From an uncultured Alphaproteobacteria bacterium (GTDB lineage Bacteria > Pseudomonadota > Alphaproteobacteria > Caulobacterales > Parvularculaceae): 64,000 nucleotides of DNA. The stretch lies in the NCBI GenBank assembly GCA_937895955.1, contig CALAZI010000160.1, positions 1 to 64,000 on the forward strand. The letters are read 5' to 3'. Shown here one piece after another: positions 33,967 to 43,700 of the stretch (the stretch's first letter is position 1; every line of letters starts with the position of its first letter). Position numbers and translations under genes: made by a program. Under the pieces are notes generated by a model. That model was not told the origin of the DNA. It ran no database searches and was given only the letters and a program-made list of their open reading frames with translations.

Positions 33967-36392
33967 TCTCTTTCTCCTTTCGATGATGATGGTTCCGGCA
34001 AGAGAGCGGCGGCCCAGTCGAGCCCCTTCGCCGCAAGCAGTTGCTGTGCAAAGGGCGCGTCGCTCGCCTCGCGGAGTAACTTGTCGATGAGCCGGTGATC
34101 CTGCGGCGAAGAGGCGCCGCAAAAGACGAGCGCAATGTCTCCCAACCGAAGATCGAAAATGCGATTGCCCACGGGAGACTGGTAATAATACTCCTGCTTG
34201 GGCGTCATGCTTGCGATGATGTCGATTTGCCGGTCGTTCAGCCCAAAGTTCGAATATGCTGAATAGATGCTCGACTCTCGCGCCCGCGGATTGGGCAGGA
34301 ATATTCTCGACGGACAGGATTCTATAATAGCTGGCGCAATCGTCGATGCTTGCACGTCGCTCAGCGACTGGGTCGCAAAAATCACAGAAACATTCTTCTT
34401 GCGAAGCGTCTTCAGCCAGTCTCGGATTCTTCCCGAAAACATTGGATTGTCGAGAAAGAGCCAGGCTTCGTCCAACAACAACAGCGTGGGATTTCCGTTG
34501 AACCGCTCTTCCAGCCGGTCAAAGAGATAGGTGAGCGCCGGTGCGATAGCCGACTGCTGCCGCATGAGCTCTTCCATCTCGAAGCAAACGAGATTCGAAA
34601 ACGAAAACGCCTCATTATCTGCGTCAAAGAGGTCGCCGAATGCTCCTTCAACGGTGAAAGGCTTCAACGCATGGCGGAGAGTCCGGTCTTGGACCAGGAG
34701 TGAGAAGCCGGTGAGCGTGCGCTCAGCGGTCGGCGCAGCGGCAAGACTGGATAACGCCGACCAAACCGCCTCTTTGATTGGAGGATCGACCGTCACGCCT
34801 TCCTGCGCCAGCAAACCAAGCAGCCAGCGTTGGGCGCGCGCCTGGTCTTCCGGCGCCTCAAGATCGCGCAAGGGTTGGAAGGAAAGATCCGCCTTCGACC
34901 CGAGATCATAGACGACCCCTTCAAGACCGAGGCTTGCAGCGCGGATCGAGCGGCCTTTATCGAACGCGAAAACTTGCGCATTCTCATAACGGTGAAACTG
35001 CGCGGCGATGAAAGCGAGAAGCACCGATTTACCAGCGCCGGTTGGCCCGACGATCAGGGTGTGTCCGACATCGCCGATATGGGTCGACAATCGAAACGGC
35101 GTATGGCTGCGGGTTGTCGCCAGGGCCAAGGGCGGTCCGCCCAGATGATCGTTACGCGCCGGCCCCGCCCAGACGGAGGACAATGGCGCGATATGCGCTA
35201 GGTTTAACGTGTGAATGAGCGGCTGACGGATATTGGCGTAGAGATGTCCAGGCAGACTGCCGAGCCATGCATCCACGGCGTTCACCGACTCGCGAATGGT
35301 CACAAAGCCACGTTCGTTCAGGACGCGCTCGATTTCCCGAACGCGTTGATCAACGACGCTCCGCTCCTGATCGTGTACGATAACCGACGTCGTTAGAAAC
35401 CCGAAAGAAACGTCGTCCGCGCCGAGTTCCTGCAACGCCGCATCCGCATCCGCCGTCTTATTGTCGGCGTCCGTATCAACGAGGGCGCTGGCTTCATTGA
35501 ACAGAGTCTCTTTGATGATTGCGGCAATGGATTTGCGTTTGGCGAACCACTGGCGGCGGTATTTGGCGAGTTCAGCGGACGCCCTCGCCTTATCCATTGC
35601 GATGAAGCGTGTCGTCCAGCGATAAGGAAATGCGAGCGCGTTGAGGCTATCCAAGAAACCCGGTTCGCTCGCCGGCGGAAAACCGAGGACGGAAATCACC
35701 CGCAGATGCGCTTCACCCAGTTTTGGTTCAAGACCGCCCGTTAGCGCCTCATCGACGATCAGCGCATCAAGATAGAGAGGCGTTTCCGGGGCGATGATGT
35801 CATGCCGTTTTGAAGACACACACGCATGCAGATAGGCAAGCGTTTCATCATCATCGAGCGGGCGGCATTCCGGCATCGCCAGCGCCAAGAGATCGATCGC
35901 TTTGTCTGTCTCCTGGATAAAATAACCAAGACGGTCGCCCGCATGGTCCAGAGCGGCAAGTTCGTCCTGTTTCAGGAATGCTCGCTCGGCTCGCGCCGTC
36001 CGGTCGGCCGGCGGCATATAAGCCAAGGTGAGAAAGTATTCGCATTCGAAAAATTCCGCGGTCGATTCAAATGCGGCGCGGCGCTCCTCGTCGATGAGGA
36101 ATGATAAGGGGCACGGCCACGCGCTCGTCGGATAATCCGCCGCGGGAACCCTGCCCGCTTCGAAATGCAACACCCAGCCTGATCGGAACCTGCGCAGAAC
36201 ATTGTTGATGCGCGCCGTATATCTGAGAAGTTCTTCAGGGCTGGCGCTTTCGAGATCAGGACCGCGATAACGGATAGTCCGTTGCAGCGCGCCGTCTTTA
36301 TTCAGAACAACGCCCGGCGCGACAAGCGCCGCCCAGGGAAGATAATCGGCAAGGCGCTTCGGACGCTTTTGATATTCGGCGAGATTCAGCAT
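33963..36392 (-). CDS. trbE: TrbE/VirB4 family conjugation ATPase
   Basis: About 809 residues from the ATG at 36392 (product begins MLNLAEYQKRPKRLADYLPW, the standard TrbE start). Walker A GPTGAGKSVLL and Walker B LLLLDEAWLFLD are clear, followed by the VIFATQSLSD sensor segment. VirB4 is the energy-providing ATPase of all type IV secretion systems. The start overlaps the end of trbD by seven bases; the stop overlaps trbJ. No frameshift or missing motif was seen. Confidence 0.96.
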   Translation of the reverse strand: MLNLAEYQKRPKRLADYLPWAALVAPGVVLNKDGALQRTIRYRGPDLESASPEELLRYTARINNVLRRFRSGWVLHFEAGRVPAADYPTSAWPCPLSFLIDEERRAAFESTAEFFECEYFLTLAYMPPADRTARAERAFLKQDELAALDHAGDRLGYFIQETDKAIDLLALAMPECRPLDDDETLAYLHACVSSKRHDIIAPETPLYLDALIVDEALTGGLEPKLGEAHLRVISVLGFPPASEPGFLDSLNALAFPYRWTTRFIAMDKARASAELAKYRRQWFAKRKSIAAIIKETLFNEASALVDTDADNKTADADAALQELGADDVSFGFLTTSVIVHDQERSVVDQRVREIERVLNERGFVTIRESVNAVDAWLGSLPGHLYANIRQPLIHTLNLAHIAPLSSVWAGPARNDHLGGPPLALATTRSHTPFRLSTHIGDVGHTLIVGPTGAGKSVLLAFIAAQFHRYENAQVFAFDKGRSIRAASLGLEGVVYDLGSKADLSFQPLRDLEAPEDQARAQRWLLGLLAQEGVTVDPPIKEAVWSALSSLAAAPTAERTLTGFSLLVQDRTLRHALKPFTVEGAFGDLFDADNEAFSFSNLVCFEMEELMRQQSAIAPALTYLFDRLEERFNGNPTLLLLDEAWLFLDNPMFSGRIRDWLKTLRKKNVSVIFATQSLSDVQASTIAPAIIESCPSRIFLPNPRARESSIYSAYSNFGLNDRQIDIIASMTPKQEYYYQSPVGNRIFDLRLGDIALVFCGASSPQDHRLIDKLLREASDAPFAQQLLAAKGLDWAAALLPEPSSSKGERE

Positions 36393-36640
36393 GAGAGATA
36401 CGCACCATGATTCAAGTGTCTGACGCCCACCTCCAGAAATTTCGGGTCTTTCTTCGCAGCGTAAACCGCGGCGGCATGTCCGATCAGTCCCAGCACAATG
36501 CCCGCTAACCACATCTGCATCCCGAGCCCGACGGCGGCGGCGATGGTGCCGTTGATGATGGCAATGCCGCGCGGCGCGCCCGCCATTAAGAGCGGCTCCG
36601 TCAGGCTGCGATGAATTGGGATAGAGAAGCCCTCAATCAT
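36386..36640 (-). CDS. trbD: TrbD/VirB3 family conjugation protein
   Basis: 84 residues from ATG at 36640; the product begins MIEGFSIPIHRSLTEPLLMA as in other TrbD proteins. Hydrophobic helices lie near residues 25-45 and 46-62. VirB3/TrbD is a small inner-membrane partner of VirB4. It sits between trbC and trbE. An in-frame start 15 bases further upstream is possible. Confidence 0.92.
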   Translation of the reverse strand: MIEGFSIPIHRSLTEPLLMAGAPRGIAIINGTIAAAVGLGMQMWLAGIVLGLIGHAAAVYAAKKDPKFLEVGVRHLNHGAYLSC

Positions 36641-36651
36641 TGTCTTTCCCC

Positions 36652-36978
36652 TCAAACCAGCGCGCCGCCGCCGAAGGAAAAAAAGGCGAGGAAGAAGCTT
36701 GTCGCGGCAAAAGCGATCGAGAGCCCAAAAACAATCTGAATAAGGCGGCGGAATCCGCCGGACGTATCCCCGAACGCAAGTGACAGTCCGGTGATAATGA
36801 TGATGATCACAGCGACGATGCGCGCGACGGGCCCCTCAATCGATGCGAGAATTTGCGTCAATGGCGCTTCCCATGGCATGCCGGATCCCGCAGCGTGTGC
36901 ATGTCCGCTGAAAAACAATATACCGATGGCAAGTAATGCCGACAGATGAAGGGCGCGAGAATAGCTGCGAGCGATCAT
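36652..36978 (-). CDS. trbC: TrbC/VirB2 family pilin
   Basis: 108 residues. A signal peptide (LSALLAIGILFFSGHAHAAG) is followed by a short mature region starting near PWEAPLTQILASIEGP and two hydrophobic helices (about 55-75 and 85-105), the VirB2 pilin layout. In IncP-type systems TrbC is cyclised by the TraF peptidase; no traF gene is visible in this window. The start overlaps the trbB stop by four bases. Confidence 0.93.
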   Translation of the reverse strand: MIARSYSRALHLSALLAIGILFFSGHAHAAGSGMPWEAPLTQILASIEGPVARIVAVIIIIITGLSLAFGDTSGGFRRLIQIVFGLSIAFAATSFFLAFFSFGGGALV

Positions 36979-37979
36979 GAATGGTCTCCGTTATTGACGA
37001 TAAAAAGTTCAGGCGCGTCGGCGGGCTGCAGCATGTAGCCTTGCTGTTGGTCATACCCCGTGACGCGAATGATCTCGGTGACGCGCCGCCCTTCATGCGT
37101 CTTCTCGATAAAGGCGACGACGTCGACGGCTTCCGCGATCAGGGATTGCGACGCGCTTTGAGACCGCTCTCCGATCAATTGCTCCAGACGTGCAAGCGCC
37201 AAGACTGCTGAATTCGCATGGATAGTCGCAATGCCGCCCGGATGGCCCGTGTTCCAGGCTTTCATGAGGTCGAGCGCCTCGCCGCCGCGGACCTCCCCGA
37301 CGATAATTCGGTCCGGTCGCAATCGCATGGTCGAACGAACGAGCGTTTCAAGCGACACGCGCTGCGATGTGCGCAGGGCGATGGAGTCTTTTGCTTCGCA
37401 TCGCAGCTCTCGCGTGTCTTCGAGAATGACGACACGCTCATTGTGTTCTGCGATTTCAGCAAGAAGTGAGTTCGCCAGAGTTGTTTTACCGGACGCCGTA
37501 CCGCCGGCGATCAGAACACTGCTTCGCATACGCACGGCTGATCTAAGAACCTGCGCCTGACGTTGCGTCATGACCCCGGCCAAAACATAATCGTCGAGAG
37601 GAATGACGATCTTCGAGGGCTTTCGGATCGTGAATGCAGGATTGCTTGAGACTGGCGGCAAGACGCCTTCAAATCGTTCGCCGGTTCCCGGCAGTTCTCC
37701 GGAGATAATCGGGTGCTCTTGATCGCAGACGGTGTCGAGAGCCGATGCGACAAGTCGGATAATCCGCTCGACATCGGCAGCCGCCATGGGCGCGTCCGCT
37801 CTCTCACGACCACTTCCAGCGCGCTCGATCCACAAGGCGCCGTCGGGATTGGCGATGATTTCGGTCACGCCGTCATCGTCAAGCGCGCTTGCGATTGCCG
37901 GTCCGAACGCAGTCTTGAGCATCGAAATCCGGCGAAATGCTACCCGCGCAGTGTGTTGTTGGCCCTGGAGGTTGATCAT
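36975..37979 (-). CDS. trbB: TrbB/VirB11 family conjugation ATPase
   Basis: 334 residues. Walker A AGGTASGKTTLANSL, Asp box with VVILEDTREL, and the His-box/Walker B region GHPGGIATIHANSA are all present, the full set for a VirB11 hexameric ATPase. ATG at 37979 overlaps the CopG-like stop by four bases; an internal ATG (product MLKTAFGPAIASALDDDGVT) is a second possible start that is closer to the usual TrbB N-terminus. Confidence 0.95.
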   Translation of the reverse strand: MINLQGQQHTARVAFRRISMLKTAFGPAIASALDDDGVTEIIANPDGALWIERAGSGRERADAPMAAADVERIIRLVASALDTVCDQEHPIISGELPGTGERFEGVLPPVSSNPAFTIRKPSKIVIPLDDYVLAGVMTQRQAQVLRSAVRMRSSVLIAGGTASGKTTLANSLLAEIAEHNERVVILEDTRELRCEAKDSIALRTSQRVSLETLVRSTMRLRPDRIIVGEVRGGEALDLMKAWNTGHPGGIATIHANSAVLALARLEQLIGERSQSASQSLIAEAVDVVAFIEKTHEGRRVTEIIRVTGYDQQQGYMLQPADAPELFIVNNGDHS

Positions 37980-38422
37980 TGGACCGCCTCCGCGCGCTGT
38001 TCGCTTGTCGCTGCGGTCAAGCCCATATGTTCGAGCAGCGTGTCGGTGAATCGCTCCTGTCCCATGAGGCGATCGCCGACCTGCGAGATAAACCGCTCGA
38101 ACCGCTTTTGACCTAACGCTTCAGCGGCGGCGCGGTTTTGCTCCGGCAGTGGCGGCGTGATGCAGAGGTAATAGAGAATGTAGAGTGCAAGCGTTTCGGT
38201 CTGCGCTGATGCGTCGTCGGCAAGGCGCTCCATTGCTCGCGTTAACTTGTCGAGCCGTTTGATCAGCGCTGCATATTCCTGAGAATCTTCTTTGGGATTT
38301 AGAAGCTCGACAATCGCCGCTTCCACAATCGATGCCTTGGTGACGCCGGGCCGCTCCGCAGCGCGCGACAAGAGCGTTTCCGCTTTTTCTCCCAACCGAA
38401 CCTGCAGTCTTGCTTTTTTCAT
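37976..38422 (-). CDS. CopG-like ribbon-helix-helix protein of the tra/trb operon
   Basis: 148 residues. The N-terminal 45 residues form a ribbon-helix-helix: strand ARLQVRLG, then LLSRAAERPGVTKASIVEAA. The rest is helical. In alphaproteobacterial ICEs and IncP-like plasmids a protein of this type lies between traG and trbB and probably regulates the operon or assists at the relaxosome. It is three bases from the traG stop and overlaps trbB by four bases. Confidence 0.88.
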   Translation of the reverse strand: MKKARLQVRLGEKAETLLSRAAERPGVTKASIVEAAIVELLNPKEDSQEYAALIKRLDKLTRAMERLADDASAQTETLALYILYYLCITPPLPEQNRAAAEALGQKRFERFISQVGDRLMGQERFTDTLLEHMGLTAATSEQRAEAVQ

Positions 38423-38425
38423 GGT

Positions 38426-40447
38426 TCAAAAACTCGGCGTAATGCTGTCTGGATGCCTGTCCATGACGGCCGCGCGCTGCGTCGCGGTCCTCGCGATATC
38501 CTGAAGTTTCTTGACTTGTGCAGCATCGTCATCATTTTCCGATGTCGATGGGGCGCGCGGTTCTGGATCGGGCTCGCTTGCCGTCGGCATGGCGAATTCA
38601 TGCTGCATGGCGTGTCCGCCATCGTCATTGTCGCCCTCGCCTTTGACCATATCGAACCAGGGTTGGCTCAGGCGTGCATCCGTTCTGGCGACGATGCCGG
38701 ACCAATTGTCCTCACGAGCTTTCGGCGCATCTGTGTAAAAATCATCTTCGGCTCTGATGTCAGGCGGCGCGAGGCAACGTGCGGTGAAATTCTGGTCCCG
38801 GAAGTATTGAAGTTTCTGGGCGCGAATTGGCGCGACGCCCGACACCATCGCAATCGCCTCGCTAGGCGGAAGCTGCATGACTTCGCCGGGCGTCAGCAAC
38901 GGCCGTGCTGTCTCCTGACGCGACACCATGACGTGGGCGAGCCATGGGGCAAGCCTGTGGCCGGCGTAGTTTTTCTGGGCGCGCAGTTCTGTCGCTGTGC
39001 CAAGCGAATCCGAAATGCGCTTGGCTGTTCGTTCGTCATTCGCCGCAAAGGCGATGCGCACATGACAATTATCCAATATGGAATTGTTGGCGCCGTATGC
39101 TCTCTCGATTTGGTTCAGAGATTGTGCGATCAGGTAAGCGCGAACGCCATAGCCAGCCATAAAGGCAAGCGCCGATTCAAAAAAGTCGAGCCGCCCGAGC
39201 GCCGGAAATTCATCGAGCATCATCAGCAACCGATGCGCTCTCTCGCCAGCGTTGCTCTCCAGTTCCTCCGTCAACCGACGGCCGATCTGATTCAAGATGA
39301 GGCGCACCAACGGCTTGGTTCTCGATATGTCGGACGGCGGCACGACGAGGTAAAGTGAGACCGGCCGCTCAGCGTTCATCAGATCGTCGATCTTCCAGTC
39401 GCAACGGCTCGTGACACGCGCGATGGTCGGATCGCGGTAAAGCCCCAAGAAGCTCATCGCCGTCGATAAGACGCCAGAGCGCTCGTTTTCCGACTTATTG
39501 AGCAGCTCCCGCGCGGCTTGCGCCACCACCGGATGAACCTTTGGCGCCTCGACCGTTCCGATATGATTGGTGATCATCATCACTTTCAGCGTGCGCTCAA
39601 AGCTGCGCGAGGGGTCGGATAAAAACGCGGCGACGCGCGCCAGCGTCTTTTCTCTTTCGGCATAAAGAACATGCAAGATGACGCCGACAAGAAGCGCGTG
39701 GCCTGTTTTTTCCCAATGGCTGCGGCGTTCCAGCGATCCTTCGGGGTCGACAAGAATATCCGCTATGTTTTGAACATCGCGCACCTCTTGTTCGCCACGG
39801 CGCACTTCAAGCAAGGGATTATATTTTGCTGAAAGTGAGTTGGTCGGATCGAATAGAAGGCAGTGCGAAAATCGAGAGCGCCATCCGGCGGTCAACTGCC
39901 AGTTTTCGCCTTTAATATCGTGAATGACCGCACTCCCGGTCCAGGAGAGGAGCGTCGGGACAACCAGTCCCACTCCCTTCCCGGACCGGGTCGGGGCGAA
40001 CGCCATGACGTGTTCGGGGCCGTCATGGCGCAGATACCGGCCCTTCCATTTTCCCAAGAAAACGCCTCGGGCATCGAAAAGGCCGGCATGCGCGATGTCT
40101 TGGCGGCGAGCCCATCGCGCAGAACCGAAAGTCGTTACATTTTTTGTTTGGCGCGCGCGCCATACGGAACCGGCTATCGCGGCCGCCGCGCCCAACATGC
40201 CGCCGGAGGCTGCGATCCCTCCGCCGCGCATGAATACATCGGGCGCATATGGTTCAAACGCGTACCACCACTCGAAAAGCCGCCACGGATAATAGACGGG
40301 TAAATCGAAAGCGACGAACCAGGGCGCGCCAAGCGCACTGTCAAAACCCAGAGCGCCGGCGACGTAAGCGGTCGCAACCCAAAGGGCCGCGCCGATAATA
40401 AGGAAGACGATTATCGCTTGACCAATGAGTATTTTTGTCGGCGTCAT
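38426..40447 (-). CDS. traG: TraG/VirD4 family coupling protein
   Basis: 673 residues from ATG at 40447. Two N-terminal membrane helices (ILIGQAIIVFLIIGAALWVA and a second near residues 80-100), Walker A APTRSGKGVG and Walker B LLMMLDEFPALGRL. It is the coupling protein that hands the relaxase-DNA complex to the channel. It is the first gene of the tra/trb transcript in the window. In related ICEs relaxase genes follow upstream of it; here the next genes upstream are the defence operon. A coupling protein without a relaxase suggests dependence on a helper or a relaxase elsewhere. Confidence 0.95.
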   Translation of the reverse strand: MTPTKILIGQAIIVFLIIGAALWVATAYVAGALGFDSALGAPWFVAFDLPVYYPWRLFEWWYAFEPYAPDVFMRGGGIAASGGMLGAAAAIAGSVWRARQTKNVTTFGSARWARRQDIAHAGLFDARGVFLGKWKGRYLRHDGPEHVMAFAPTRSGKGVGLVVPTLLSWTGSAVIHDIKGENWQLTAGWRSRFSHCLLFDPTNSLSAKYNPLLEVRRGEQEVRDVQNIADILVDPEGSLERRSHWEKTGHALLVGVILHVLYAEREKTLARVAAFLSDPSRSFERTLKVMMITNHIGTVEAPKVHPVVAQAARELLNKSENERSGVLSTAMSFLGLYRDPTIARVTSRCDWKIDDLMNAERPVSLYLVVPPSDISRTKPLVRLILNQIGRRLTEELESNAGERAHRLLMMLDEFPALGRLDFFESALAFMAGYGVRAYLIAQSLNQIERAYGANNSILDNCHVRIAFAANDERTAKRISDSLGTATELRAQKNYAGHRLAPWLAHVMVSRQETARPLLTPGEVMQLPPSEAIAMVSGVAPIRAQKLQYFRDQNFTARCLAPPDIRAEDDFYTDAPKAREDNWSGIVARTDARLSQPWFDMVKGEGDNDDGGHAMQHEFAMPTASEPDPEPRAPSTSENDDDAAQVKKLQDIARTATQRAAVMDRHPDSITPSF

Positions 40448-40589
40448 GATTGAATTCTCGCAACCGCTTTGCGGCGTTTCACGAATCAATCATCCGCTTA
40501 CCTAGGCTAGAAAGTCACTCGCAGTTATGAAGGGTTTCTCAGGGGCGCTAAGGGAGGGTAATTAATTTGCAAACGGGGCTTGTGATCGC

Positions 40590-40721
40590 GTGAATATCCC
40601 ACATCAAATAGAAAGTGGCGCTATTAGCCGTCTAAACCAAATTGATATGTTTGCGCCTGGAACAAAGTTGTCCAAGCCGGGCAACATCGACTATATAGAT
40701 TCAAAGAGTGTGTATGATTAA
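40590..40721 (+). CDS. Tiny open frame between traG and the defence operon
   Basis: 43 codons from GTG at 40590 to TAA at 40721. The product (it includes NQIDMFAPGTKLSKPGNIDY) has normal composition but no known motif and a poor ribosome site. It lies on the plus strand in the 288-base gap between traG and the RecD-like gene. It may be a remnant of the segment that was replaced when the defence operon was inserted. The rest of the gap shows no other gene. Confidence 0.25.
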   Translation: MNIPHQIESGAISRLNQIDMFAPGTKLSKPGNIDYIDSKSVYD

Positions 40722-40735
40722 GTGCAAATCGCTCT

Positions 40736-43700
40736 TTAATTCAGCTGATTCTTGAGTCTTTGAATAACCGCCTGCACATCATTGCTAAGATGCCGCCCTT
40801 CACACGTCGAAACGAGCTGGTTCGGAAACCATTTGTCGTACCAACGTTTCTTTTCCTCCCATCGCCGCGCGTATTCTGGGTCACTCAGCATTCCAAGGTG
40901 CTCCCAAAAATAACGTTCGCCGTCCCACGTAATGGTGAAATCAGGAAGTTTGATCGTGCCATCCGGCGCCAAAAGCGGCAATTCATAAGAGAACGGAACG
41001 CCCTGCTCATGAAGCATATTAGCAATGATAATTTCTGATTTAGATCGGACCATATCGCCGCTAAGCGCCTCATGAATCTTCCCAGACTCATACCAGCTCT
41101 TGCGATTGATGAGCTCCGGCGGCGCAAATCGAAACTCGAACAGGGATGAATTTATCTGCGGCGTACGCGCGTTCTCCCGACGACGAGCGTCAAGCAAGCT
41201 CGATACATCCCGCTCGATCAGCAGCGTACAGTGCTTGCTGGCGCGCGTTATCGCTGTATACACCAACTCCGAGGACAAACTTCGCGATCGGCTAGCCGGA
41301 ATGATAACGAAAGTGTTGGCGAACTCGCTTCCTTGCGCCTTGTGAACAGAGACGGCATAGGCCAGTTCAAGATTCTCATCGACGCTTTCGCTACGATAGA
41401 CCTGTTTGCCTGAATTCGTTAGCGCCGGCGTCCCCTTTCCATAACCAACCGCCAGATTGGCTTTTCTGGAAAACCTGACGGAAAAGCGTTTGAGCGTTTC
41501 ACCAAATCCCGATTTCAATCTCTTTTGCACGCTCCTATCAAAGCCCATCAATTCCACTCGACCGATTTCGCCGTTGAAGATCTCGATTTCCTTCAGCGCG
41601 CGGTCATCCCAATCATATGCCCAAATCATTCTTGACCTTGGCCTATTTCTGATCTGAATGACCTTGTCGAACGCCGTGATTCCGTCCACAGCGCCAATGC
41701 GCGCTAAAACGCCTGCGGCCAATCTCTGTTGGCACGCGCTATTGATCGCTTCAACGCCGTGGAGCTCTCCTCGATGGGGTGACAGAATTTGGTATGTAGT
41801 TGGATCGTTCTCTAACGCACTCTGCCAAATCTGATAGGGTCGACGCTCATCATCGACCGCTCTACCCATCTTGGATTCAACTGCCGAAATCAAGATTGAC
41901 GAAAGCTGAGTTGGATCATCCCAATATATGACGTCAAGATCCTTGTCGATTTCCCCACCTACGTGAAGTTTTTCAATAAGCGCTTCTTGTTCGAGCGTCG
42001 TAGCGCCATCGCTTGATGCGTCATTCTCGTCGGCCAATTCAATGCGTCCCGTTCCACAGCGAACGAACAGCGTAGATAGTCCGACAATACCCTCGCCTCG
42101 TCCTTGCGCCCTGGTTAGCAACTGCCGAAGATTTGTACGAAGCCTGCCGATCCCTTCATGTCGCTCATCAAGCCATTCCAAAATGTCGGCGAATACGCGG
42201 CCTCTTCCAATTGGCGGCAGCTGGGCCGGATCACCGACAAGCACTAATCTCCTCAATTGTTTCCAATCAATCGCGCGGAACAGCGTTGCAACCAACTCAA
42301 GGTCTAGCATCGAAGCTTCGTCGACAATGAGGGTCGCGATTTCCGCTCTTTGACCTCGCTCTTGACGAAAGGTCATGTTCGGATTCAACCACCCGTTTTT
42401 CGCTAACACTGAGTGAACGGTGGACGTCTCGACTCGATTTAGCTTGGCTACTTCGAAGGTCTCGCGCACCCGGTCAGTAGCCTTTCCGGTTGGTGCCAGA
42501 ACCAAAATATTGGCACCGTCTCCCTCAGTTTTACGAATACCGCGAATAAGCGCCTCAATCACCGTCGTCTTTCCCGTGCCGGCTGGGCCCGTCACTGCCG
42601 CAAGCGGTCGCGGTAAGAGAGACGCACAGATACTAACCTGCTCGACGACCGCAGTCTCGTATTCATCTGCCGCCTTCTCTGCGAGATCACTATCGTTCTT
42701 GAAAACCCAGCTGCGCCAGTCATCCTCTAATACCGGTCGCTTGAGCTGAATGTCCGGACGACCGGCGAGATCTCGCAATGTCTTCTCAACAAATCGTTCG
42801 TCTTCAAAAACTCTTCGCAGATATATAACGCGCCCATGTTCGGTTTTTTTTTGAGCAATCGCTCCGGAAATGAATTCAGCATCGACGTCAAAATACCGGT
42901 CACTAAAGCCTGCTTGCTTCCACTCAGGAAGGTGATCCATGCGCTCCGTGATTTCTGCCAGTAAATCGGCCGCGAATCGGAAATTATGATTTGGCTCTGC
43001 GCTCAGGTGATCCACGCAAAGCCCGCGGAAGCGACGGGCGTCATTATTGTCCATCTCGCTAAGCGGAGGGCCAAGTTCTGGTGATGGAAGAACTCCACGA
43101 TCAATTAGACTCCACGGGATGCGATCCCCTGCGTCGTCACCGTAATATTGCTCATTTAGTATATAGGGGTTTTCAGCGATCATCTCCGTGGACGCCGTCA
43201 GCCCGTTTTCGCTTCTGCTTTCCGCGATAACCTTCTTGATCCGTTCAACGCCCAAATCAAATCGAACGAGAACATCGCGGAGTAGCTTTCGTACTCCATC
43301 TTCAAGTAGCGCCCAATTTCTGGCCAACTTTTTCTTTTCTGTTGCCGAAAGCATGAGTGACAGTTGGCCATCGCGGCCGGTGTCTAGAACCTCGAACGCG
43401 AGTTTATGTGCTTCGTCATGGCCTTGCGCCTCGCAAACCTCTTTCGCCGCAGCAATCAACGGCGAAGCTCCACAGGCCTCAAGAACTTGCAGCAGACCCG
43501 GATATATTCCCCGTTCTTTCCAGAGCGTCGCAATCTGTTTAGAAATCCAATTTGCTCTCGCGGCCCAATTCTCCGAAGTATCCTCTATCTCTTGCAACCA
43601 GCGGACCTTACCAAGAAACTGCTCCAACAGTCCGATGGCCTCATCATCGGTCAGGTGCTTCGAACCCATTTTGCAAAGTAACGGGTTCTCCGGGTAGAGC

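Noticed and set aside
33967..34122. Upstream extension of trbJ
   Set aside because: The added residues precede the signal peptide and overlap trbE; the ATG at 33966 has a strong ribosome site and typical overlap.
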